Source: Sinomonas atrocyanea
Lineage (GTDB): Bacteria; Actinomycetota; Actinomycetes; Actinomycetales; Micrococcaceae
Direction of reading: 5' to 3'
Assembly (NCBI RefSeq): GCF_001577305.1
Contig: NZ_CP014518.1
Coordinates: 3,472,001 to 3,536,000, forward strand
DNA length: 64,000 bases
Shown here: one piece after another, positions 51,178-59,664 of the stretch
How the letters are laid out: each line of letters starts with the position of its first letter
Numbering within the stretch: the stretch's first letter is position 1
Translations under genes and position numbers: made by a program
The notes under the pieces: generated by a model
Database searches by the model: none
Seen by the model: the letters and a program-made list of their open reading frames with translations, nothing else
What the model was told of the DNA's origin: nothing

Positions 51178-51954
51178 ATGTCCGGGATCCAGGGCACGCA
51201 GGTCGTGGGCCGCGTGGCGCTCGTCCTGCGGGTCATCGCGCGGGCCGGCGGAGCGGGGCTGTCGCTCACCGGGATCGTGCGCGCCTCCGGCCTCACCCGG
51301 CCCACCGTCCACCGGCTGCTCAAGGCCCTCGCCGCGGACGGCCTGCTCGACTTCGACGAGGCCGCCGGACGCTGGCACCTCGGGCCGGAGCTGTACGTCA
51401 TGGGCGCTGTCGCCGCGGGCCGCTTCGCGGTCGAGCACCTCGCCCGCCCCGCCCTGCGGCGGCTCGCCGAGGCGACCGGCGAGTCCGCGTTCCTCTCGAT
51501 CCGCCGGGGCGACGAGACCGTGTGCCTCGCCCGCGAGGAGGGCAGCTTCCCGGTGCGCTCGTTCGTGCTCTACGAGGGCAAGCGCTTCCCGCTCGGCGTC
51601 GCCTCCGCCGGGATCGCGATCCTCGCCTTCCTGCCCGGCGGCGAGGCCGAGCCGATCATCAGTGACGACGCCGCGCGCACCGCGGAGTACGGCCCGACCC
51701 ATGCCGCTGGCCCCCTCCGGGAGCGGCTGGCCGAGACGCGCGAGCTGGGCTACTCCGTGAACCCCGGGCTCGTGGTCGAGGGATCCTATGGGCTCGGCGC
51801 GGCGGTATTCGACCCCTCCGGGCGGCCGGCATGGGCACTCTCCCTCACGGGCATCGAGCCGCGCTTCCGGCCGGGCCGGCGCGAGGAGCTCGGAGAGCAG
51901 CTCCTGGCCGAGGCCCACCGGCTCTCCACGGCCATCGCCTCGCCCCGGCCCTGA
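51178..51954 (+). CDS. IclR family transcriptional regulator
   Basis: A 258-aa IclR protein. Winged helix: GRVALVLRVIARAGGAGLSLTGIVRASGLTRPTVHRLLKAL split across residues 8-55. Effector domain from about residue 75: RPALRRLAEATGESAFLSIRRG, FPLGVASAGIAILAFLPGGE, then ELGYSVNPGLVVEGSYGLGAAVFD. ATG 51178 has GAGG 6 nt upstream; ATG 51166 is the next choice. Members of this family often activate or repress pca and CoA-transferase operons, with a 3-oxoacid or aromatic acid as effector. It probably controls scoAB-thiolase and itself through the two palindromes. Confidence 0.92.
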   Translation: MSGIQGTQVVGRVALVLRVIARAGGAGLSLTGIVRASGLTRPTVHRLLKALAADGLLDFDEAAGRWHLGPELYVMGAVAAGRFAVEHLARPALRRLAEATGESAFLSIRRGDETVCLAREEGSFPVRSFVLYEGKRFPLGVASAGIAILAFLPGGEAEPIISDDAARTAEYGPTHAAGPLRERLAETRELGYSVNPGLVVEGSYGLGAAVFDPSGRPAWALSLTGIEPRFRPGRREELGEQLLAEAHRLSTAIASPRP

Positions 51955-51959
51955 CGGCC

Positions 51960-51984
51960 GCCCGCCCCGGGCCGCGCGGCGGGC
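51960..51984. terminator. Hairpin between iclR and the hydrolase gene
   Basis: GCCCGCC (51960-51966) pairs with GGCGGGC (51978-51984) in a convergent gap of 55 bp. Confidence 0.4.
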
Positions 51985-52009
51985 ACGGGGACGGTGCTCC
52001 CCGAGCCCC

Positions 52010-52747
52010 TCAGGCCGCCGCGCCGGGGAGGTGCCGGGCGAAGAACGCCACGGAGCTCGCCTCCTCGTGGTCGGGGACCTCGCCGTGGGCGCCGGGGTTG
52101 GCGTGCAGCGTCTTGTCCCTCGAGCCGACCAGGTCGAAGAGCCGCAGCGCGCTCACACGGGAGACGAGCGGATCGTCCCACTGCATGACGAACTGGACGG
52201 GCACCCGGATCGCCGCGGCGCTCTCGGCCACGGTCTCGCCGATCAGGCCCAGCACGGCGGCCCGGATGCGCCCTTCGGCGGCGACGAGCGGGAACCCGAT
52301 GGCCGCTCCGAGGGAGTAGCCCCAGTACCCCGCGTGCGCGGCGCCGGCCACGCCTTCCGCCTCGAGGTCGTCCAGCAGCAGGGTCCATTCGGGCACCGCG
52401 TCCTGGGCCACCGCCGCGTTGAGGTCCGCCACCGCGGCGCCGAAGTCCGGGCTGCCCTGCGCGTCCCGCATGCGCTCGATCCGCCGCTCGAGCTCCGCCG
52501 TCCTGGGGCGGCCGCCATGGCCGGGGGCGTCCAGGGCCGCCACCGCGTAGCCGCTGTGCACGAGGGCTTCGGCCCGGGCGCGCATGCCCGGTGCCTGGGT
52601 GCTCTGTCCTCCCCCATGGCCTAGGAGCACGAGGGGGCGCCCCGCGGCGTCGTCAGTGCCCCAGAGGACTCCGGTGGTGCTGTCCCCGATCCGGAACGCA
52701 CGCCTGCCCGCCGCGCCCGCCGGCGCCGGATCCGTGTACTGCAGCAT
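52010..52747 (-). CDS. Alpha/beta hydrolase (dienelactone-hydrolase-like)
   Basis: A 245-aa protein with the alpha/beta hydrolase layout: oxyanion strand PLVLLGHGGGQSTQAPG, nucleophile elbow YWGYSLGAAIGFP (Ser in GYSLG), catalytic Asp probable in VMQWDDPLVS, and His in NPGAHGEVPDHEEA. The oxyanion HGGG box suggests an esterase or carboxylesterase-like enzyme. ATG 52747. Same strand as nothing nearby in operon distance; substrate unknown. Confidence 0.86.
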   Translation of the reverse strand: MLQYTDPAPAGAAGRRAFRIGDSTTGVLWGTDDAAGRPLVLLGHGGGQSTQAPGMRARAEALVHSGYAVAALDAPGHGGRPRTAELERRIERMRDAQGSPDFGAAVADLNAAVAQDAVPEWTLLLDDLEAEGVAGAAHAGYWGYSLGAAIGFPLVAAEGRIRAAVLGLIGETVAESAAAIRVPVQFVMQWDDPLVSRVSALRLFDLVGSRDKTLHANPGAHGEVPDHEEASSVAFFARHLPGAAA

Positions 52748-52830
52748 GTCGGTCTCCTCCTCGAACCCCCGCCGTGAAAGGTCCCGTGGGGGGGCTTGCC
52801 GCCCCACAGGGTGCGAGTAGCCTAGCCCCC

Positions 52831-53811
52831 ATGGGGGACGATCTCACCGGGTGGCTCCTCGACGCCGACCCTGCCCTGCGCTGGCAGGTCGAGCGCGATC
52901 TTGCCGGGGCCTCGCCCGAGGTGTGGCAGGCCACCCGCGCCAGGGTGGCCACCGAGGGCCACGGGGCACGCCTGCTCGCACTCCAGGACCCCGACGGGCA
53001 GTGGGCCGGAGGGGCGTTCTTCCCCGCGGACTTCGACGTCCACGGCCCCGAGGCCGCGCCGGACGCGGGCCAGCCCTGGACGGCGACGACGTGGACCCTC
53101 ACCACCCTGCGCGAGTGGGGCCTCGACGCCGCGGCGCTGGCCGGGACCGCGGAGAAGCTCGCGGCCAACAGCCGGTGGGAGTACGACGACCTGCCCTACT
53201 GGGGCGGCGAGGTCGACGCGTGCATCAACGCCGCCACGCTCGCCAATGGCGCGTGGCTCGGCGCGGACGTCGGGACGCTCGCGCAGTGGTTCGTGGACCA
53301 CCAGATGGCCGAGGGCGGCTGGAACTGCGAATGGGTCAACGGCTCGGACCGCTCGTCGTTCGACTCGACCCTCAGCTGCCTACGCGGCATCCTCGCCTAC
53401 GAACAGTCCCCGCAGGGCGCCTCGGCGTCCCCGGAGGGCCTCCGCCGGACGCGCACGGCGGCCGAGGAGTACCTCCTGGCCCGGCGCCTGATGTACCGGG
53501 CGAGCACCGGCGGCCTGGTCCGGCCGCGGTTCCAGGTCTTCGCCTACCCGTTCCGCTGGCAGTACACCGTGCTCCGGGCGCTGGACTACTTCCGGGCCTC
53601 CGCCCTCCACGATGGCACCGCGCCGGACCCACGGCTCGAGGAGGCCATCGAGCTCGTCCGGGGCAGGCGACGGCCCGACGGGACCTGGGTGCAGGAGCAC
53701 CGGTACCCGGGGCGGACGTGGTTCGACGTCGACGTCCCTCCCGGAGAGCCCTCGAAGTGGCTCACGTTCTACGCCGCCCGGGTCCTCGGCTGGTGGGACG
53801 GCCGCGCCTGA
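52831..53811 (+). CDS. Squalene-cyclase/prenyltransferase-like (alpha6-alpha6) protein
   Basis: A 326-aa helical-barrel protein of the terpenoid cyclase/protein prenyltransferase fold. Repeats typical of the QW motif style are visible: LLALQDPDGQWAGGAFFP, HQMAEGGWNCEWVNGS and GRRRPDGTWVQEHRYPG. The DxDD acid motif of true squalene-hopene cyclases is not seen, so cyclase chemistry is doubtful. Such stand-alone proteins are widely annotated but uncharacterised in actinobacteria. ATG 52831. It converges on the ArsR gene. Confidence 0.78.
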   Translation: MGDDLTGWLLDADPALRWQVERDLAGASPEVWQATRARVATEGHGARLLALQDPDGQWAGGAFFPADFDVHGPEAAPDAGQPWTATTWTLTTLREWGLDAAALAGTAEKLAANSRWEYDDLPYWGGEVDACINAATLANGAWLGADVGTLAQWFVDHQMAEGGWNCEWVNGSDRSSFDSTLSCLRGILAYEQSPQGASASPEGLRRTRTAAEEYLLARRLMYRASTGGLVRPRFQVFAYPFRWQYTVLRALDYFRASALHDGTAPDPRLEEAIELVRGRRRPDGTWVQEHRYPGRTWFDVDVPPGEPSKWLTFYAARVLGWWDGRA

Positions 53812-53821
53812 GCTCCTCGAG

Positions 53822-54373
53822 CTACTTCCGGCGCCCGAACTTGGGCAGGTTCGCCATAAGCTCCGTGGCCCGCGCCGCGGCCCGCTCGACCGTGCGCTGG
53901 ATCTGCGCCGGTCGGCTCCCCTCGGGCCTCGCCTCGAGCCGCTCGGCCGGGCCGGGCACGACGGCGGCCTGCACCAGCGCGCCCTCCTCGCCGGTGCGCG
54001 GGCTGGGCGCGGCGGGCCGCGCGGGCGGTTCCTCGGCCTGGGCGGGGCGGCCGGCCTCGGGCGCTGCCTGTTCCACGGCGGAGGGCGGGGCAGCGGCGGC
54101 GGGCGGGGACGGCGCCGTCGTGCGCAGCCCGGCGAGCCAGCCGCCGACCTCGTCGAGCGGCTCGAGCCGGAGGGCGTAGAAGCGCTTCTGCCCCTGGGCG
54201 CGGGTGCTCACGAGTCCCGCGTCGCGGAGGACCTTGAGGTGCTTGGACACCGTCGGCTGGCTCGCGGCGAGGGCCTCGACGAGTTCGCCCACTGCCTTGT
54301 CACCGGTCCGCAGCGTGTCGAGGATGTCCCTCCGCGTGCGGTCAGCGATGACGGCGAAGATGTCAGTCACCAT
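53822..54373 (-). CDS. ArsR family winged-helix regulator with long disordered tail
   Basis: Residues 1-85 form an ArsR-type winged helix (IFAVIADRTRRDILDTLR, AVGELVEALAASQPTVSKHLKVL with the recognition helix, LVSTRAQGQKRFYALRLEPL). No metal-binding Cys pair is in the recognition helix, so it is not a classic arsenic/cadmium sensor. Residues 90-160 are Ala/Pro/Glu-rich linker, and the last 25 (ERAAARATELMANLPKFGRR) a basic helix. 183 aa is long for ArsR (100-120). Target unknown; the deacetylase gene lies upstream on the same strand. Confidence 0.87.
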   Translation of the reverse strand: MVTDIFAVIADRTRRDILDTLRTGDKAVGELVEALAASQPTVSKHLKVLRDAGLVSTRAQGQKRFYALRLEPLDEVGGWLAGLRTTAPSPPAAAAPPSAVEQAAPEAGRPAQAEEPPARPAAPSPRTGEEGALVQAAVVPGPAERLEARPEGSRPAQIQRTVERAAARATELMANLPKFGRRK

Positions 54374-54409
54374 GCTTCCAGCCTACCCATCCCGGCGAGG
54401 GCCGCTGAC

Positions 54410-55648
54410 TCAGTCGAACCACGGGTCCAGGCCGTGCAGGGGGAAGATCTCCTTGCGGGTGGCCATGACGGCCCGGTCCACCGGATCGTTCGGATTGAAG
54501 CCGATCTCCCACGAGCGCCACCAGGTGTCGGCGTCCTCCCCCATCAGCGCCGGGGCGTTCCTGCCGTACCTCTCGTGCACGTAGTCGCGCCACCGCTGGG
54601 GCGTCGGGGTGCGCAGGTGCACGGGGTGGCCCGCCGCGATCCCGACCAGATGGGCCCAGGCCCGCGGGACCACCTGGACGACCTCGTAGCCGCCCCCTCC
54701 CGTGGCGATCCAGCGGCCCTCACAGAACCGGCGCGCGAGCGCCGAGACGGACAGCGCGGCCTCCCGCTGGGCGTCCACCGTGACCTTGAGGTTGGTCAGG
54801 GGGTCGAGGTGGTGGGAGTCGCAGCCGTGCTGGCTCACGATCACCTCGGGCCGGAACGCCTCGACGAGCTGGGGGACCACGGCGTGGAAGGCCCGCAGCC
54901 AGCCCGCGTCGCGGGTCCCGGCGGGCAGGGCGACGTTCACGGCGGTGCCCTCCGCGTGCGGGCCGCCCACCTCGTTCGGGAAGCCCGAGCCCGGGAAGAG
55001 CGTCAGGCCGCTCTCGTGGAGCGAGATGGTCAGGACGCGCGGCTCGTCCCAGAAGATGCGCTCCGTGCCGTCGCCGTGGTGCGCGTCCGTGTCGATGTAG
55101 GCCACACGCTGCACGCCCCCGTCCAGGAGCCGCTGGACCGCCGCCGCGACGTCGTTGTAGATGCAGAACCCGCTGCCGCGGTCGGCGGCGGCGTGGTGCA
55201 TGCCCCCGGCGAAGTTGACGGCGTGCACTGCGGAGCCGTCGAGGACCGCATCCGCGGCAGCCAGCGATCCCCCCACGATCCGGGCGCTCGCCTCGTGCAT
55301 GCCGGCGAACGCGGGATCGTCCTCGGTCCCGAGCCCGCGGCCCGGCTCGGGCTCGGCGGGGTTCTCGCTGACACGGCGGACCGCGGCGATGTACTCGCGG
55401 GTGTGGACGGTGGCGAGCTCGTCGTCGGTGGCCACGGGGGGCTCGACGACGCGGACCACGGGCAGCCCGAACAGTCCGAGGTCCTCGCACAGCCGTGCGG
55501 TCAGGTCCAGGCGCGCCGGGCTCATGGGGTGGTGCGGCCCGAAGTCGTACGCGAGGACCTCCTCGCTCCACGCGACGAGGGTGGGGTACTCGACCCTGCG
55601 GACGGCGCTGGCGGGGCCGCTGGCCTGCTGCGCTGCGCCGTCGGACAT
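54410..55648 (-). CDS. acuC: AcuC-type histone-deacetylase-like hydrolase
   Basis: A 412-aa HDAC-superfamily enzyme. The catalytic His pair is in NFAGGMHHAAADRGSGF and the Zn ligands are in VAYIDTDAHHGDGTERIFW (Asp/His) and IVSQHGCDSHHLDPLT (Asp). ATGGGGYE is the active-site Tyr loop. AcuC removes acetyl groups from acetyl-CoA synthetase and other lysines, controlling acetate use. ATG 55648. It is about 120 bp from the divergent potassium channel gene. Confidence 0.92.
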   Translation of the reverse strand: MSDGAAQQASGPASAVRRVEYPTLVAWSEEVLAYDFGPHHPMSPARLDLTARLCEDLGLFGLPVVRVVEPPVATDDELATVHTREYIAAVRRVSENPAEPEPGRGLGTEDDPAFAGMHEASARIVGGSLAAADAVLDGSAVHAVNFAGGMHHAAADRGSGFCIYNDVAAAVQRLLDGGVQRVAYIDTDAHHGDGTERIFWDEPRVLTISLHESGLTLFPGSGFPNEVGGPHAEGTAVNVALPAGTRDAGWLRAFHAVVPQLVEAFRPEVIVSQHGCDSHHLDPLTNLKVTVDAQREAALSVSALARRFCEGRWIATGGGGYEVVQVVPRAWAHLVGIAAGHPVHLRTPTPQRWRDYVHERYGRNAPALMGEDADTWWRSWEIGFNPNDPVDRAVMATRKEIFPLHGLDPWFD

Positions 55649-55770
55649 GCGCCTAGGCTACCGGACACCCCTTCGGGTGCGGCCCTCGGGGGCCGTTGGT
55701 GGTTTACTGTGACACGAAGCCGCCGCCCGGGCCCTCCGGACGGCCAGGACGCACACAGGACACGCTTTCC

Positions 55771-57183
55771 ATGGCCCAGACGAAGCCGACATGGCAGCCC
55801 ATGCCGCAGCGCGAGGGCCTCGGCCCCCTCACGGGCCTGCGGGATTTCGTGGACCGGCTTGCGGCGTCGTCGCCGGCACGGCTGGCGATGCTCGCGTTCG
55901 CCGCCGTCATCATCGTCTTCACGCTCCTGCTCTCGCTGCCCGCCTCCTCCGCCGACGGCCAGGTCACGCCCCTGCACGAGGCCCTCTTCACCGCCGCGTC
56001 CGCGGTCTGCGTGACCGGGCTCACCGTGGTCTCCACGGCGGCGCACTGGACGTTCTTCGGCCAGTTCGTGATCCTGTTGGGCATCTTCGTGGGAGGCCTC
56101 GGAACGCTCACGATCGCCTCGCTCCTGACCCTCATGGTGAGCCGCCGGCTCGGCCTGCGCAGCAAGCTCATCGCGCAGGAGGCACTGAACAACTCAAGCC
56201 GCCTGGGCGAGGTCGGAGAGCTGCTGCGGATCGTCATCATGACCTCGGTCGTGATCGAGGGCTCCCTCGCCGTGGTGCTGACGGGCCGGTTCCTGGCCCT
56301 CGGCGAGGGGTGGTGGACGGCCGTGTGGCATGGGGTCTTCTACTCGATCTCCGCCTTCAACAACGCCGGCTTCACGCCGCACTCGGACGGGATTGTGCCG
56401 TACGCGGCGGACCTGTGGATCCTCGTCCCCTTGGCCCTGGGCGCGTTTGTGGGTTCCCTCGGCTTCCCCGTGATCCTCGGGCTGCGCCAGGCCGGCTTCC
56501 GGTGGCGGAAATGGAGCCTCCACGTCAAGCTGACCATCCAGGTCTCCGCGATCCTCGTCGCGGTCGGCAGCCTCCTGTGGGGCTGGATGGAGTGGGACAA
56601 CCCCCGCACGATCGGCGGCATGGGGGTCGCAGAGAAGATCATCCACGCCGTCTTCGCCTCCATCATGACCCGCTCGTGCGGGTTCAACCTCGTGGACCAG
56701 AACCATCTGGGGGGAACCACGCGGCTGCTCACCGACGCGCTCATGTTCGCCGGCGGGGGCTCCGCCTCCACGGCGGGCGGCATCAAGGTCACGACCATCG
56801 CCGTGCTGTTCCTCGCCATCGTCGCCGAGGGCCGAGGGGACAGCGACGTGAAGGTCTACGGGCGCACCATCCCCGACAGCGCGCTGCGGGTCGCGATCTC
56901 CGTGATCGTCGCCGGGGCCACGCTCGTCCTCGTGGGCTCGTTCCTGATGTCCGCCATCACCCAGCAGTCCCTGGACCGGGTCCTGTTCGAGGTCATCTCC
57001 GCCTTCGCGACCTGCGGGCTGAGCTCGGGCCTGAGCGCGGAGTCACCCCCCGCCGGCATGTACGTCCTGACCGCCCTCATGGTCACCGGCCGCCTCGGCA
57101 CGATCACGCTCGCCTCCGCCCTCGCGGTCCGCCAGCGCATCCAGCTGTACCACTACCCGGAAGAGAGGCCGATCATTGGCTAA
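55771..57183 (+). CDS. ktrB: Potassium uptake channel subunit (TrkH/KtrB family)
   Basis: A 470-aa membrane protein with four repeated pore units. The four selectivity-filter glycines are in SAVCVTGLTVVST, SAFNNAGFTPHSDG, ASIMTRSCGFNLVDQ and SAFATCGLSSGLS. About eight transmembrane helices. It carries K+ (or Na+/K+) through the membrane, gated by the RCK subunit encoded next. An ACAGGA element precedes ATG 55771. The last 8 nt overlap the ktrA start. Confidence 0.94.
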   Translation: MAQTKPTWQPMPQREGLGPLTGLRDFVDRLAASSPARLAMLAFAAVIIVFTLLLSLPASSADGQVTPLHEALFTAASAVCVTGLTVVSTAAHWTFFGQFVILLGIFVGGLGTLTIASLLTLMVSRRLGLRSKLIAQEALNNSSRLGEVGELLRIVIMTSVVIEGSLAVVLTGRFLALGEGWWTAVWHGVFYSISAFNNAGFTPHSDGIVPYAADLWILVPLALGAFVGSLGFPVILGLRQAGFRWRKWSLHVKLTIQVSAILVAVGSLLWGWMEWDNPRTIGGMGVAEKIIHAVFASIMTRSCGFNLVDQNHLGGTTRLLTDALMFAGGGSASTAGGIKVTTIAVLFLAIVAEGRGDSDVKVYGRTIPDSALRVAISVIVAGATLVLVGSFLMSAITQQSLDRVLFEVISAFATCGLSSGLSAESPPAGMYVLTALMVTGRLGTITLASALAVRQRIQLYHYPEERPIIG

Positions 57184-57874
57184 TCCCACGCCCAGCGCCA
57201 CGGGCGCCAGCCGGCGGCCCAACCCCTCGGCCCCGGTCCTCGTCATCGGCCTCGGCCGGTTCGGCGCGGCCACCGCCGAGCAGCTCGTCAAGCAGGGCCG
57301 CGAGGTCCTCGCCATCGAGCGGGACATCAACCTCGTCCAGAAGTGGTCGGGGACCCTGACCCACGTGGTGCAGGCGGACGCGACGAACATCGACGCCCTC
57401 CGCCAGCTCGGAGCGCAGGAGTTCCAGTCCGCAGTGGTGGGCGTGGGCACCTCGATCGAGTCCTCGGTGCTCATCACGGCCAATCTCGTGGACCTCGGGA
57501 TCGAGCACCTGTGGGTCAAGGCGATCACTCCCTCGCACGGCAAGATCCTCTCCCGCATCGGGGCGAACCACGTGATCTACCCGGAGGCCGATGCGGGGGT
57601 GCGGGCCGCGCACCTCGTGAGCGGGCGCATGCTGGACTTCATCGAGTTCGACGACGACTTCGCGATCGTGAAGATGTACCCGCCCAAGGAGACCCAGGGG
57701 TTCACCCTCGCCGAGTCGGCCGTCCGCTCCAAGTACGGCGTCACCATCGTGGGGGTCAAGAGCCCCGGCGAGGACTTCACCTACGCCCAGCCCCACACCA
57801 AGGTCACGAGCCGGGACATGCTCATCGTCTCCGGCCATGTGGACCTGCTCGAGCGGTTCGCGGCGCGTCCGTAG
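57176..57874 (+). CDS. ktrA: Potassium uptake regulatory subunit (TrkA/KtrA, RCK)
   Basis: A 232-aa RCK protein. TrkA-N nucleotide-binding motif VLVIGLGRFGAATAEQLVKQG at residues 21-41 and acidic EVLAIERD follow; TrkA-C domain is about residues 150-232. The start is TTG 57176, overlapping the ktrB stop by 8 nt, set by AGAGAGG about 10 nt upstream and by the fit of the first residues. It opens the channel according to bound ATP/ADP or NAD(H). The first 18 residues are Pro/Ser-rich and may be disordered. Confidence 0.93.
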   Translation: MANPTPSATGASRRPNPSAPVLVIGLGRFGAATAEQLVKQGREVLAIERDINLVQKWSGTLTHVVQADATNIDALRQLGAQEFQSAVVGVGTSIESSVLITANLVDLGIEHLWVKAITPSHGKILSRIGANHVIYPEADAGVRAAHLVSGRMLDFIEFDDDFAIVKMYPPKETQGFTLAESAVRSKYGVTIVGVKSPGEDFTYAQPHTKVTSRDMLIVSGHVDLLERFAARP

Positions 57875-57896
57875 GCGCCTGTCGCCCGCGGCCGGC

Positions 57897-57928
57897 GCCC
57901 TCCGCCGCCCTCAGAGGCGGCGGAGGGC
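57897..57928. terminator. Terminator hairpin overlapping the UDG stop codon
   Basis: GCCCTCCGCCGCC (57897-57909) and its exact complement (57916-57928) form a 13-bp stem with a 6-nt loop. The UDG stop codon lies in the loop. It serves both convergent genes. Confidence 0.72.
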
Positions 57929-58744
57929 GGCGTCGAGCATCTCCTCGGTCAGCCGCTTCGTGGACGTGTTGTGGGGGCTCACGTGGTAGCTGCCCAGCAG
58001 CCGGACACCGCCGCCGCCCGGAAGGCCCAGGACCACCTCGGCCCCGTGCCCGAACACGGGCTTGGGCCGGGGCACGGCCCAGCCGAGCCTGCGCGCCGCG
58101 GCAAGCGCCGCGTTCCAGGCGACGCCGCCGAGTGCCAGGACGGCGTCGAGTCCGCCGGGCGAGGCGGCCGTGAGGGCGAGGTCGCGGTCGAGCCAGTGCC
58201 CGCACGTGGCGAGCTCGGCTGGCGTCGGGCGGTTGGCCGGAGGCGCGCAGCGTACCGAGGCGACGATCCGGATGCCGCTCAGCACGAGCCCGTCCCCGGC
58301 CGCGACCGAGGTGGCCTGGTTCGCGTACCCCGTGCGGTGGAGGGCGGCGTAGAGCCAGTCGCCGGAGCGGTCGCCCGTGAACATGCGCCCGGTCCGGTTC
58401 GTCCCGTTCGCCGCGGGCGCGAGGCCGAGCACGAGCTTCGAGGCCGAGGGGTCGCCGAACGAGGGGCCCGGGCGGCCCCAGTAGGGCTGGTCCGCGAACG
58501 CCGCGCGGCGCCCCGAGACCGCGACGTCCTCGCGCCACTGGACGAGGCGCGGGCACGCGCGGCACACCGAGCTCAGGGCGTCCACGTCCTCCACCGTCTC
58601 CGCCGCGGCCGCGAGGCGGGAGACCTCGCCCAGGTCGTGGGCGACGGGGGTGCTGGGCGTCGCCGGGTCCCCCGGCCATCCGGTGCCCGGCGAGACCGGG
58701 GACGGGAACGGCGCTCCGGTGACGGGGTGGGGCTCAAGGCTCAT
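57911..58744 (-). CDS. Uracil-DNA glycosylase, type 5 (UdgB-like)
   Basis: A 277-aa protein. Motif A LGLAPAANGTNRTGRMFTGD and motif B GSYHVSPHNTSTKRLTEEML are characteristic of family 5 UDGs, which remove uracil, hypoxanthine and similar bases and lack the Asp/Asn of other families. Fe-S-type Cys residues are visible in CRACPRLVQW and VRCAPPANRP. A Pro/Ala-rich 45-residue N-terminus precedes the core. ATG 58744. The last codons form half of the terminator stem shared with ktrA. Confidence 0.92.
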   Translation of the reverse strand: MSLEPHPVTGAPFPSPVSPGTGWPGDPATPSTPVAHDLGEVSRLAAAAETVEDVDALSSVCRACPRLVQWREDVAVSGRRAAFADQPYWGRPGPSFGDPSASKLVLGLAPAANGTNRTGRMFTGDRSGDWLYAALHRTGYANQATSVAAGDGLVLSGIRIVASVRCAPPANRPTPAELATCGHWLDRDLALTAASPGGLDAVLALGGVAWNAALAAARRLGWAVPRPKPVFGHGAEVVLGLPGGGGVRLLGSYHVSPHNTSTKRLTEEMLDAALRRL

Positions 58745-58766
58745 CCCCTCACGCTAGCCGCCCGGG

Positions 58767-59543
58767 TCAGTCCTCGTCCCAGAGCGCCGCGAGGGACGCC
58801 GCGACGCGGTCCGGCTCGACCCGGTGAGGGGGATCGAAATGGTGCCTGTCGGGGAACACCTCGAGCCGGAACCTGCGGAAGACGCCGGAGAGGCGGTCGG
58901 CGATCTCCCCGTAGTCGTCGGGATTGGAGAGGCCGCCGAGGGCGAAGTAGACCGGGCGGTCGAAGCGCGCGAGGGCGCTCCGGTCGAGGTCGTAGGTGGA
59001 GAACGTCTGCAGGAAGGCCCGGATGCCCGCGGGGCGCTGCGCCATCCACGGCGGCTGCTCCCCGCCCGGCACGGGCAGGCCCGCCGTCACGCCGGGGCGC
59101 ACGCCGAGGCGGACGAACCGCGCCATGAACTCATCGGGTCCGAGGCCGTCCAGCTCCCGGTACTGCTCCCACAGGGCGCGATGGTCGGAGCTCCATCCCC
59201 AGTTTCCCGCCCAGGCCGGCTCGAGCAGCGCGAGCGACTGGAGCAGCTCGGGATGGGCCGCCGCCACCGCGAGGGCGGCCGCTCCCCCGCCGGAGTAGCC
59301 CACCAGGTGGAACCTGTCCCAGCCGAGCTCGAGGGCGGCGCGCACGACGCCGGCCACCTCCGTATCGAGCGAGTAGCCGGCGGGCGGTGTGGGACCGGCA
59401 TAGACCTCGAGGTCCTTGGCGACGGGCTGGACGGCGTCGCCCAGCCTGTCCCGCAGAGCGGTGATGAGCGCGCCGTACGCCGGAGCGGCTGGCAGGACGC
59501 TGCCGGGGAGGAGGAGAACGCGGTGTGCGGTTGCGGTGTTCAT
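58767..59543 (-). CDS. Alpha/beta hydrolase fold protein
   Basis: A 258-aa protein: RVLLLPGSVLPAAPAYGALI at the start, nucleophile elbow LVGYSGGGAAALAVAAAHPE (Ser), LALLEPAWAGNWGW, PVYFALGGLSNPDDYGEIA with the acid, and His in FPDRHHFDPPHRVEP. Looks like a lipase/esterase or thioesterase-type enzyme. ATG 59543 is divergent from the HD-GYP gene (121 bp), in a gap containing GCGCGATCGCGC palindromes. Substrate unknown. Confidence 0.85.
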   Translation of the reverse strand: MNTATAHRVLLLPGSVLPAAPAYGALITALRDRLGDAVQPVAKDLEVYAGPTPPAGYSLDTEVAGVVRAALELGWDRFHLVGYSGGGAAALAVAAAHPELLQSLALLEPAWAGNWGWSSDHRALWEQYRELDGLGPDEFMARFVRLGVRPGVTAGLPVPGGEQPPWMAQRPAGIRAFLQTFSTYDLDRSALARFDRPVYFALGGLSNPDDYGEIADRLSGVFRRFRLEVFPDRHHFDPPHRVEPDRVAASLAALWDED

Positions 59544-59664
59544 ACACCTAGGATCCGGCGTCGGTCGCACCGGCGCATCGCGCGATCGCGCTATCTGAGC
59601 CGTCGCGGCGTCCTGGTGCGCGCGGATGCTGTACGCGCACGGCCGCGGGCGCGATGATCGACCC

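Noticed and set aside
53612..56014. 800-codon open frame on the plus strand
   Set aside because: Spans three real genes (cyclase-like, arsR, acuC) mostly in antisense; no conserved domain.
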